Below, in pieces: positions 50,962-59,119 of a stretch of DNA of 64,000 bases. Source of the DNA: Bog-473 sp963840435 (GTDB lineage: Bacteria; Actinomycetota; Acidimicrobiia; Acidimicrobiales; RAAP-2); NCBI GenBank assembly GCA_963840435.1, contig CAWIYY010000003.1, forward strand, positions 310,001-374,000. The letters run 5' to 3'. How positions within the stretch are numbered: position 1 is the stretch's first letter; every line of letters begins with the position of its first letter. The notes below the pieces were generated by a model. It had not been told where the DNA came from, searched no databases, and saw only the letters and a list, made by a program, of their open reading frames with translations. Made by a program: the position numbers and the translations under genes.

Positions 50962-51336
50962 ATGGCAACCGCTCTCATGGTCCGGGGTCTGCGCGGGGCG
51001 ACCACGGTCGACGCCGACACCGCGGAGCAGGTGACCGAGCGCTCGCAGGAGCTGATGCGCGAGCTCATGGAGCGCAACGGGCTGGTCGAGGACGACATCG
51101 TCAGCATCCTCTTCACGGCCACCGGCGACGTGCACAGCATCTTCCCGGCCACCGCCATCCGCGAGATCGGCTTCGGCGCCGTCCCGCTCCTCTGCGCCGC
51201 CGAGATCCCGGTGCCCGGGGCCATGCCGCTGTGCATCCGGGCCCTCCTCCACGTCTACACCGCGCGGTCCCGTGAGGAGATGCACCACGTCTACCTGCAC
51301 GGGGCCCAAACGCTCCGCGATGACCTCCCCGACTGA
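50962..51336 (+). CDS. aroH: Chorismate mutase, AroH type
   Basis: ATG 50962 with TAGAGT seven bases upstream (leaderless). The 124-residue protein begins MATALMVRGLRGATTVDADT, then RSQELMRELMERNGLVEDDI, VSILFTATGDVHSIFPATAI and REIGFGAVPLLCAAEIPVPG, AMPLCIRALLHVYTARSREE. These are the AroH-type trimeric chorismate mutase blocks, with Arg in RGLRGATT and the later RALLH-type Arg. It makes prephenate, the substrate of TyrA encoded next, which it overlaps. Confidence 0.9.
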   Translation: MATALMVRGLRGATTVDADTAEQVTERSQELMRELMERNGLVEDDIVSILFTATGDVHSIFPATAIREIGFGAVPLLCAAEIPVPGAMPLCIRALLHVYTARSREEMHHVYLHGAQTLRDDLPD

Positions 51337-52417
51337 CCCCCCGGCGCGCCGGCGGGCGCTCGTGGTCGGGACCGGTCTCATCGGCGGCTCCATCGCCCTG
51401 GGCCTGCGCCGGCGGGGCTGGCACGTCTCGGGCTTCGACGCCGACGCCGCCCGTACCGCGGAGGCGCTCGAGCACGGGGTGGTCGATGCCGCCGGCGACG
51501 ATCCCGAGGCCGAGATCGTCTTCGTGGCCACCCCGGCCACGGCCGCGGCCGAGGTGGCCCGTGACCTCTTGGCCAACGGCGCCCGCCGCCCCGACGCCGT
51601 CGTGACCGACGTGAGCGGGGTGAAGACGGCCATCGTGGCCGAGGCCGACCACGCCCGCTTCATCGGCGGCCACCCCATGGCCGGCTCCGAGCAGATCGGC
51701 CTGCGCGGGGCCGACCCGGACCTCTTCGAGGGTGCGGTGTGGGTGCTCACCCCGACCGCGGCCACCGACCTGGCCGCCTTCGACCGGCTCAAGGGCGTGG
51801 TCATGAGCCTGGGCGCCGACGTGCTGGTGCTCTCGGCCGCCGATCACGACCGCCTGGTCGCCGTGGTGTCGCACGTGCCGCACCTGGTCGCGGCCACACT
51901 GATGAACGCGGCCAGCGCCGGGGCCGAGCAGGACGGCACGCTGCTGCGCCTGGCCGCCGGCGGTTTCCGCGACATGACCCGGGTGGCGGCCGGGTCACCC
52001 GGGCATCTGGCCCGACATCTGCGCCGAGAACGCCGCCGCCATCGTCGACGCGCTCGACACGCTGATCGGCGACCTGAGCGCCGTGCGCGACCAGGTGGCC
52101 GGCCGCGACCGCGCCGCGCTGCTCGACACGCTCGCAGTCGGCCAGCGCGGCCCGGCGCAACCTGCCCGCCCGCATCGCCCGGCCCGACCACCTGGCCGAG
52201 CTGCGCATCCCGGTGGCCGACGAACCGGGCGTGGTGGCCGAGCTCACCTCGCTGGCCGCCGATGCCGGCATCAACATCTACGACTTCGAGGTCGCCCACT
52301 CGGCCGAGGGCCCACGCGGCGTGGTCATCCTGGTCGTCGAGGACACCGACGCCACGACGCTGGCCGCCGCCGTCGAAGCCCGCGGCTACCGCTGTCCGGG
52401 TGGAACCGCTGTCGTGA
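51320..52417 (+). CDS. tyrA: Prephenate dehydrogenase (three frame breaks)
   Basis: ATG 51320 overlaps aroH by 17 bases. The chain has RRALVVGTGLIGGSIALGLR (NAD loop), VFVATPATAAAEVARDLLAN, VTDVSGVKTAIVAEADHARF, FIGGHPMAGSEQIGLRGADP and LVAVVSHVPHLVAATLMNAA. One base is extra near 52001, 52133 and 52392. Repaired, the C-terminus is IWPDICAENAAAIVDALDTL, then RRNLPARIARPDHLAELRIP and an ACT domain (VADEPGVVAELTSLAADAGI, NIYDFEVAHSAEGPRGVVIL). It ends VRVEPLS at 52417, overlapping aroA by GTGA. It makes 4-hydroxyphenylpyruvate and is likely feedback-regulated through the ACT domain. Confidence 0.92.
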   Translation: MTSPTDPPARRRALVVGTGLIGGSIALGLRRRGWHVSGFDADAARTAEALEHGVVDAAGDDPEAEIVFVATPATAAAEVARDLLANGARRPDAVVTDVSGVKTAIVAEADHARFIGGHPMAGSEQIGLRGADPDLFEGAVWVLTPTAATDLAAFDRLKGVVMSLGADVLVLSAADHDRLVAVVSHVPHLVAATLMNAASAGAEQDGTLLRLAAGGFRDMTRVAAGSPGHLARHLRRERRRHRRRARHADRRPERRARPGGRPRPRRAARHARSRPARPGATCPPASPGPTTWPSCASRWPTNRAWWPSSPRWPPMPASTSTTSRSPTRPRAHAAWSSWSSRTPTPRRWPPPSKPAATAVRVEPLS

Positions 52418-54332
52418 CCACGCCGGCCGCGCTGGTCGTCGAGGGCGGTGTGCCCTGCCGGGGCACGGTGCGCACGCCGGGGGAGAAGTCGATCTCCCAT
52501 CGCTCCGTGCTGCTGGCCGCGCTGGCCGAGGGCACGTCGGTCGTGCACGGCCTGTCCGACGGGGCCGACGTGGCGGCCTCGCTGGCCGCGGTCGAGGCCA
52601 TGGGCGTCACCGTCGAGCGCCGGCCCGACGGTGCGCTCGTGCTCCACGGGGGTCGCAGCCGGCTGCACGCCGCCGATCATCCCCTCGACTGCGGCAACTC
52701 GGGCACCTCCATGCGCCTGCTGGCCGGGCTCGTGGCCGGCCTGCCCTGGGCCACCGAGCTGATCGGGGACGAGTCGCTCTCGGCCCGGCCCATGGACCGG
52801 GTGGCCGAGCCGCTCGGGCTCATGGGGGCCGAGGTCGATGGCCAGGGAGAGCGCTGCCTGCCCCCGCTGCGCGTCGAGGGCGGCGGGCTGCACGGCATCG
52901 ACTGGACGTCGCGGGTGGCCAGCGCGCAGGTGAAGTCGGCCATCCTGCTGGCCGGGCTGTCGGCCAGCGGCGACACCGTCGTGCGCGAGGCCGTGACGAC
53001 GCGCACCCACACCGAGGAGATGCTGGTCGAGGCGGGCGCCGACCTGGACGTGCAGCCCTGGGGCGAGGGCCGGGTGGTGACCGTGCGCGCCTCGACCCTG
53101 CGGCCGCTCGAGCGCACGGTGCCCGGCGACCCCTCGGCGGCCGCCTTCTTCGTCGTGGCCGGGCTGCGTGGCCGCCGCCGGCGAGGTCGAGGTGGCGCAG
53201 GTCTACGAGGGCCCGGCCCGCCTCGGTTTCATGGCGGTGCTCGCCCGCATGGGGGCGGACGTGACGATCGAACCGACGGGCCCGCACGCGGCCAGCCTGC
53301 GCGCCCGACCGGGCCCGCTGCGGGCCACCGAGATCGCCGCGGCGGAGATCCCCTCGCTCGATGAGGTGCCCGTCCTCGCCGTGGCCGCCGCCGTGGCCGA
53401 GGGCACCACGGTCTTTCGCGACGTGGCCGAGTTGCGGGTCAAGGAGGTGGACCGCCTGGCCGCGGTGGCCGACCTGGTCGAGGCCTTCGGGGCCCGGGCC
53501 AGCGTCGAGGGCGACACGCTGTCGATCACCGGCGTCGGCGGGCCGCTGCGGGGCGCCCGTTTCGACAGCCGGGGCGACCACCGCATGGCCATGGCGGCGG
53601 CGGTGGCCGGGCTGGCCGCGGCGCCGGGCCAGCGCAGCATCATCACCGGGTTCCGGGCCACGGCGACCAGCTACCCCGGGTTTGCGGACGACCTGCGCCG
53701 GCTGGTCGACGGGGACGGCCAGCCCCGACCCCTGCTGGTCGCCATCGACGGGCCCGCCGGGGCGGGCAAGTCGACCGTCTCCGCCGCGGTGGCCCGCCGC
53801 CTCGGGCTCGACCGGCTCGATACGGGCGCCATGTACCGCGCCGTCGCCGCCCTGGCCCTGTCCAAGGGCATCGACCCGGACGACACACCCGCCGTGGCCG
53901 CACTGGCCGAGGCGGCCACCATCGAGGTGGGGCGGCGGGTCGTCATCGACGGGCGCGACGTGACCAGCGTCATCCGCACGCCCGAGGTAGGGCGGGCCGT
54001 GTCACTGGTGGCGGCCAACCGCCGGCGTGCGCCGGCAACTCGTGCTGCGCCAGCAGGCCTGGGCCGAGGCCCACGGCGGCGGGGTGGTCGAGGGCCGCGA
54101 CATCGGCTCGGTCGTCTTCCCCGAGGCCGAGCTCAAGGTCTTCCTGACGGCGTCACCCGAGGAGCGGGCTCGGCGCCGCCACGACGAGGCGCCCGAGGGC
54201 GTGGCCCGGCGGGACCGGCTCGACTCGACCCGGGCCGCGTCGCCGCTGCGTGAGGCGGACGACGCCCGCCGGCTCGATACGACGGGCCGTAGCGTGGAAG
54301 ATGTGATCGAGGAGGTGCTGTCGTGGCTGTGA
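52414..54332 (+). CDS. aroA-cmk: EPSP synthase-cytidylate kinase fusion (two frame breaks)
   Basis: GTG 52414 starts the EPSP synthase: VPCRGTVRTPGEKSISHRSV, CGNSGTSMRLLAGLVAGLPW, LIGDESLSARPMDRVAEPLG and TSRVASAQVKSAILLAGLSA. One extra base lies near 53162; beyond it come AAAFFVVAG, RVKEVDRLAAVADLVEAFGA-like blocks and DHRMAMAAAVAGLAAAPGQR. After GFADDLRRLVDGDGQPRP the frame runs straight into cytidylate kinase: LLVAIDGPAGAGKSTVSAAV, RLDTGAMYRAVAALALSKGI. A second extra base near 54021 precedes the end (GGGVVEGRDIGSVVFPEAEL). No stop or start exists in any frame at the junction, so a real fusion is likely. It joins shikimate and CMP phosphorylation functions. Confidence 0.88.
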
Positions 54333-55116
54333 GCGCATCGGAACCGACGCCCGAACACCCTGTGTCCGAGGGCCCCGCACCGGAGGGCCCCGCAGCGGAG
54401 GGCACGGCACCGGAGTCCGCGCCCGAAGTGGTGGCTCCCGGGCGACACCAGCCCTTCGAGATCGACCCCCGCCGGAGCCCGCTCTACCGGGTGGAGCGGG
54501 CCATCTTCACCGCGAGTCCTGTGGACGTGGTTCCGGCCCAAGGTCGTCGGCCGCGAGAACGTCCCGGCCAGCGGTCCGGTCATCCTGGCCCCGGTGCACC
54601 GCTCGTTCGCCGACTTCGGCTTCGCCGCCTTCTGCACCGAACCGCAAGCTCTTCTTCATGACGAAGGACGAGATGTGGAAGAACAAGTACCTCGGCAAGC
54701 TGCTGCTCAGTGTCGGCGCCTTCCCCGTCCACCGCGAGTCGGCCGACCGCGAGGCGCTCCAGCGGGCCGAGGAGGTGCTCCGCCGGGGTGAGGCGCTCGT
54801 GCTCTTCCCCGAAGGCACCCGCCGCGCCGGCCCGGTCATCGAGGACCTCTTGGAGGGTGCCACGTTCCTCTCGGCCCGGACCGGCGCGCCCATCGTGCCC
54901 ATCGGCATCGGCGGCTCCGATCTGGCCATGCCCAAGGGCAGCACCATCCCGAAGCCCTACACCATGCATGTGGTGATCGGCCCCGCGCTGCCGCCACCGC
55001 CTCGGACCGGGGGTGGGCGCGTCTCCCGCTCGGCCGTCCACGCCGCGACCGCGGAGCTGGAGAAGCAGATCCAGGCCGTGTATGACGAAGCACGGGAGCG
55101 CACGGGTCGCTACTGA
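54323..55116 (+). CDS. plsC: 1-acylglycerol-3-phosphate acyltransferase (two frame breaks)
   Basis: GTG 54323 (or 54329) overlaps the cmk end; GGAGG lies seven bases before it. A low-complexity lead (SEGPAPEGPAAEGTAPESAP) of about 40 residues precedes RRSPLYRVERAIFT. Extra bases near 54513 and 54640 must be removed. The acyltransferase domain then has VILAPVHRSFADFGFAAFCT (HxxxxD motif I as HRSFAD), FMTKDEMWKNKYLGKLLLSV, FPVHRESADREALQRAEEVL and ALVLFPEGTRRAGPVIEDLL (FPEGTR). It ends with KQIQAVYDEARERTGRY. PlsC makes phosphatidate. In mycobacteria a plsC-like gene follows cmk-der. Confidence 0.88.
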
Positions 55117-55164
55117 GCCCTTCGGACTGGCGGTCCCTCACCGGCCGACCGGTGACGGCGCCGT

Positions 55165-55995
55165 TCAGGAGTGGACCGGCTCCTTGCGCATCTTCCACCA
55201 CGTCTCGGCCACCACCCGCCCGTAGCGGAATCCGAAGAGCCAGTTCTTCCCCTTCTTGGTGGTGCCCGAGGCACGGGGCAACCACAGCGTGGGGCGTTCG
55301 GTCACCCGCCAGCCCCGGCGCATGGCGATGATCAGCAGCTCGGCCGTCTGGTACTGCGGCTGGACGAGTCGGTAGGCGATGTCGTCGAGCATCGACACGC
55401 GCAGGGCGCGGTAGCCGTTGGACGTGTCGGTCAGCTTGGTGTGGCCGATGGTGCTGAGTACCCAGGAGAACACCCGCACGCCCGCCTTGCGCGTGTTGTC
55501 GGTGGTCGTGTCGGTGCCCAGCACCCGAGAGGCGACGACGAAGTCGGCCTCGTCCTTCACCAAGGGCTCGAGCATGGTCGGGATCTCGGCCGGGTCGTTC
55601 TGCCCGTCGGCGTCGAGGGTGACGCAGTACTGGGCCCCCAGCTCGATGCAGAGCGCATAGCCCACCCGCAGCGCGTAGCCGTGGCCCAGGTTCTCGCTCA
55701 GCACGAATGTGACGGCGCCGCGGTCCATGGACACCTGACCGGTCTTGTCCTCGCCGCCGTCGACGACGACCAGGGTGGTGACGGCGAGCCCGCAGGCCTC
55801 CGAAGGCATTTTGTCGAGGACGGCCCCGATGTTGTCCTCTTCCTCGTAGGCGCAGATGAGGCCCACGGCGGGGGAGAGCTTGAGGTCCGGGTAGCGCTGG
55901 TCGAAGTCGCGGCGCGACTCCTCGATGACCCGACGCGCGCGGTCAGGGTCGGTGTGAACGGCGGCACCAGAGGTGGCGCCGCGAACGGGACTCAA
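55165..55995 (-). CDS. GT2 glycosyltransferase (dolichol-phosphate-mannosyltransferase-like)
   Basis: A TTG at 55995 overlapping the HD-gene stop (TTGA) is the likeliest start. The 276-residue protein has LSPAVGLICAYEEEDNIGAV, GLAVTTLVVVDGGEDKTGQV, RVGYALCIELGAQYCVTLDA and DGQNDPAEIPTMLEPLVKDE, with the catalytic DxD as TLDADGQ, then ADFVVASRVLGTDTTTDNTR and KLTDTSNGYRALRVSMLDDI. This is the GT2 DPM/polyprenyl-phosphate-sugar synthase group that loads a sugar on polyprenyl phosphate. No membrane helices, so it acts at the membrane face. Ends facing plsC. Confidence 0.85.
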   Translation of the reverse strand: MSPVRGATSGAAVHTDPDRARRVIEESRRDFDQRYPDLKLSPAVGLICAYEEEDNIGAVLDKMPSEACGLAVTTLVVVDGGEDKTGQVSMDRGAVTFVLSENLGHGYALRVGYALCIELGAQYCVTLDADGQNDPAEIPTMLEPLVKDEADFVVASRVLGTDTTTDNTRKAGVRVFSWVLSTIGHTKLTDTSNGYRALRVSMLDDIAYRLVQPQYQTAELLIIAMRRGWRVTERPTLWLPRASGTTKKGKNWLFGFRYGRVVAETWWKMRKEPVHS

Positions 55996-56534
55996 AGCGA
56001 CCGCGGGGTGGCAAAGACCTGACGAACCAGGGGCTCGAAGTGCGAGAGCGGCTTGGTCGGGTAGTCGGGATCGAAGCTGTTCTGGTCCCACTCGTCGGCG
56101 AACTGGGCGGCCAGGTCGTACCAGGGCTCCCCGACGTACTGGTCGCGGGCGTTGGGGTCCGCCCCCATGTACTCGTAGTAGTGCTTGCCCTGGAAATCCT
56201 GGTGGGCCCGGATCATGTGGTACGTGTCGGCATCGACGTAGGGCTTGAGGATCTCGGCCGCGATGCGCGGGTGGTTCATCACCGAGACCGCCTTGCCGAT
56301 GTCGTGGCAGAGCGAGGCGACGACCACCTCGTCGGAGGCACCGGCTTCCTCGGCCCGGGTGGCCGTCTGCAGCGAGTGGACGAGCTGGTCCACCGCGAAG
56401 CCGTCGGTGATCTCCTCGAGCGACTCGAGCATGCGCAGCACCCGTTCGGCCACGCGGGGTTGGTGCTCGATCGTGTCGACCATGATGACCTGCCACTGCT
56501 CGGCGGTCGACTGGTCCATCCGGGTAAACGTCAT
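55992..56534 (-). CDS. HD-domain protein, PhnZ-like predicted
   Basis: ATG 56534 gives 180 residues: MTFTRMDQSTAEQWQVIMVD, VDQLVHSLQTATRAEEAGAS, VVVASLCHDIGKAVSVMNHP (the HD motif) and AEILKPYVDADTYHMIRAHQ, DFQGKHYYEYMGADPNARDQ. The end reads FADEWDQNSFDPDYPTKPLS. The set His ... HD ... His ... His ... Asp and the WDxxxxxPxYPTxPL-like end recall PhnZ/MIOX-type HD proteins, mixed-valence diiron oxygenases, more than classical phosphohydrolases; that is by eye. It overlaps the GT2 gene and follows ispH by 25 bases, so it may act in isoprenoid or polyprenyl-sugar metabolism. Confidence 0.75.
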   Translation of the reverse strand: MTFTRMDQSTAEQWQVIMVDTIEHQPRVAERVLRMLESLEEITDGFAVDQLVHSLQTATRAEEAGASDEVVVASLCHDIGKAVSVMNHPRIAAEILKPYVDADTYHMIRAHQDFQGKHYYEYMGADPNARDQYVGEPWYDLAAQFADEWDQNSFDPDYPTKPLSHFEPLVRQVFATPRSL

Positions 56535-56559
56535 GGCTCAATCATCGCACCCGCCGGCC

Positions 56560-57612
56560 TCAGGAAGCCAGCATGTCGAGGACGTCGGCGGCCGACACCG
56601 CTCGGTCCTGGGCGGCCGGATCGGCCCGTTCGGCCCCGGGCCGGGCGGCCAGGAAGCCCACGGTGGCGCCCACGGCACGCAGGAGCTCCCGGAGCTCGGG
56701 CGGGGGCGGGAAGTACTCGTCCTCGGTGGTGACGGTGACCTCGGTCACGCCCTCGGAGGGGTCCAGGCGGGAGATCACCGCGTCGACCAAGGCCTCGGGA
56801 GCCGAGGCCCCGGCGGTGACACCGACGATGCCGGTCAGGTCGTCGGGCAGCTCGTCCGCCTCGTTGACCCGCAGCACCCGGGGGCATCCGCCGGCTCGAG
56901 CCACCTTCTCCAGCGCGACCGTGTTGGAGGAGTTGGCCGAGCCGATGACGACCACGGCGTCGGCGATGGGCGCGATGGCCTTGAGGGCGGCCTGACGGTT
57001 GGTGGTGGCGAAGCAGAGGTCGCTGCGGTTGGGCATCCACAGGTCGGGGAACCTGGTGCGCGCGCCCTCCATGAGGTCGCGCCACTCGTCGTGGCTCAGG
57101 GTGGTCTGGGCCAAGAGGGCGACGGGTGACCCCTCGGCCTCGAGGTCGGCCATGCCGTCGAGGTCCTCCATGTGCTCCAGGAGCCGCACCGACTCGGGGG
57201 CCACCGCCATGGTGCCGACCGCCTCCTCGTGGCCGGCGTGGCCGACGTAGAGGACGGTGTAGCCCTTGCGGCTCCGCACCTTGAGCTCGTGGTGGACCTT
57301 GGTGACGAGCGGGCACACGGCGTCGACGACCACGCCGCCCTGGGCCCGGGCGGCCTCGACCACCTCGGGGGCCGAGCCGTGGGCGCTGAGCATGAGGGGG
57401 GCGCCCTCGGGCACCTCGGTCACGTCGTCGACGAAGACGACCCCTTGCTCGCGGAAGCGGTCGACCACGTGCCGGTTGTGGACGATCTCGTGGTAGCAGT
57501 AGACCGGCGGCTCGAAGACCCGCACCATCCAGGCCAGGGCCTTGATGGCTTTCTCGACGCCGGCGCAGAAGCCACGGGGCTCGGCCAGCATCACGCGGGT
57601 GACTGCGGGCAC
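56560..57612 (-). CDS. ispH: 4-hydroxy-3-methylbut-2-enyl diphosphate reductase
   Basis: GTG 57612 with TAACCT seven bases upstream (leaderless). The 350-residue protein has the three [4Fe-4S] cysteines: LAEPRGFCAGVEKAIKALAW, VVVDAVCPLVTKVHHELKVR and NRSDLCFATTNRQAALKAIA. It also has PVYCYHEIVHNRHVVDRFRE and VVIGSANSSNTVALEKVARA, the SxNS loop binding the diphosphate. Intact. It makes isopentenyl and dimethylallyl diphosphate, the last step of the MEP pathway. The C-terminal 40 residues (RPGAERADPAAQDRAVSAAD) are extra. Confidence 0.95.
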   Translation of the reverse strand: MPAVTRVMLAEPRGFCAGVEKAIKALAWMVRVFEPPVYCYHEIVHNRHVVDRFREQGVVFVDDVTEVPEGAPLMLSAHGSAPEVVEAARAQGGVVVDAVCPLVTKVHHELKVRSRKGYTVLYVGHAGHEEAVGTMAVAPESVRLLEHMEDLDGMADLEAEGSPVALLAQTTLSHDEWRDLMEGARTRFPDLWMPNRSDLCFATTNRQAALKAIAPIADAVVVIGSANSSNTVALEKVARAGGCPRVLRVNEADELPDDLTGIVGVTAGASAPEALVDAVISRLDPSEGVTEVTVTTEDEYFPPPPELRELLRAVGATVGFLAARPGAERADPAAQDRAVSAADVLDMLAS

Positions 57613-57619
57613 AAAGTCC

Positions 57620-57638
57620 AGGTTATCGGCACTACCCT
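57620..57638. promoter_or_regulatory. Divergent leaderless promoter pair for ispH and DUF512 gene
   Basis: TAACCT on the minus strand (57620-57625) ends seven bases before the ispH GTG at 57612. TACCCT on the plus strand (57633-57638) ends seven bases before the ATG at 57646. The two -10 boxes lie in a 33-base gap, so the transcripts start at or near their start codons. Confidence 0.55.
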
Positions 57639-57645
57639 GGTGTCC

Positions 57646-59119
57646 ATGTCAGCTCCCACGGTGACTTCGGTCACCGCGGCGTCGCCGGCAGCCCGGGCCG
57701 GCCTGGCCGTGGGCGACGAGCTCCTGAGCCTCAATGGTCACGAGCCGCGCGACGTCATCGACTTCCAGCGTCTGAGCGACGCCGGGGACCTCAGTGTCCT
57801 CGTGCGGCGGTCCGGCGCGCCCCTGGCCCGGGTGGTCAGGGTGGAGAAGGGTGACGGCGAGCCGCTGGGGGTCGAGGTGTCCTCGGCCGTGTTCGACCGC
57901 ATCCGCACCTGCGACAACCACTGCGCCTTCTGCTTCATCTACCAGCTGCCCAAGGGCATGCGGCGCAGCCTCTACCTCAAGGACGACGATTACCGGTTGT
58001 CGTTCCTCTACGGCAACTTCACCACGCTGACCCGTTTCACCGAGCTCGATGCCGAGCGGATTCTGACCGAGCGCCTGGGTCCTCTCTTCGTCTCGATGCA
58101 CACGACCGATCCCGACCTGCGGGCCCAGATGCTGCGCAACCCCAAGGGGGCGACCAGCCTGCGCTGGCTCGAGGTGTTGCTCGACGGGGGGATCGAGGTG
58201 CACGGCCAGATCGTGGTGTGCCCCGGAATCAACGACGGCGACGCCCTCGAGGACACGCTTGGCCGGCATCCTCGACCGCTATCCCACCCTGGCCAGCGTG
58301 GGCGCGGTGCCCCTCGGTCTGAGCCGCTACTCCAACGAGCCCACCATGCGCGAGCACACGGCCGACGAGGCGGTGCGCGTCGTCGAGACCATCGAGGAGT
58401 GGCAGGGCATCTACAAGAAGGCGCTGGGTCGGCGCCTGGTCTTCGCGGCCGACGAGTACTACCTCCTGGCCGGGCGTGACCTGCCGCCGGCCCGCCACTA
58501 CGACGGCTACCCGCAGCACGAGAACGGCATCGGCATGACGCGCGCCTTCGCCGAGGCCTTCGCCCGGCCCGGCTCCGGTGCGCCCGGTGGGGTGCGCCAC
58601 GGCTTCTTCGCCTCCGTCGATGCCGCCCCGGCCGAGGGGTATCGAGCGCCGCGCCTGCCCACGGCCCCGGCCGGGCGCGACGAGCGGCCGGTGACCGTGC
58701 TGACGGGGACGTACGGGGCGACGGTGCTGGCGCCCTTGGTGGCGTCGCACCCGCGGGACGACGTGGTGGTGCGGGCCATCACCAACGACTTCTTCGGCGG
58801 CAACATCGGGGTGGCCGGGCTGCTGACCGGGGAGGACGTGGCCCGGGCGCTCGACGGCGCTGGCACTGGCACCGGTGCTGATCCTGCTGTTCGTGATGCT
58901 GCTGGTGCTGGGTCCGGCGGAGCCTCGACTGCGCAGGGCGCCCCCGTCGACGGCGCCATGCGCTGGCTGCTGCCCGACGCCTGCCTCAACGAGGGCCGCT
59001 TCCTCGACGGCCTGACCCTGGCCGACCTGCCTGCCACGGTCGAGGTGGTGCCCTGTGACGGGCGGTCGCTGCGCCAGGCCCTCGACGGCACCTCCTTCCG
59101 CCCGACCTGTGCCGCATGA
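57646..59119 (+). CDS. DUF512 radical-SAM-like protein (one frame break)
   Basis: ATG 57646 begins with a PDZ-like lead: SVTAASPAARAGLAVGDELL, then LSLNGHEPRDVIDFQRLSDA. The CxxxCxxC cluster motif is IRTCDNHCAFCFIYQLPKGM at about residues 85-105, followed by LKDDDYRLSFLYGNFTTLTR, DAERILTERLGPLFVSMHTT and VHGQIVVCPGINDGDALEDT. One extra T near 58259 breaks the frame; the corrected chain continues AGILDRYPTLASVGAVPLGL and RLVFAADEYYLLAGRDLPPA. A Gly/Ala-rich insert (GAGTGTGADPAVRDAAGAGS) precedes the C-terminus. The family, fused PDZ-radical-SAM-DUF512, sits next to der in many bacteria. Its function is not established. Ends overlapping der (ATGA). Confidence 0.88.
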
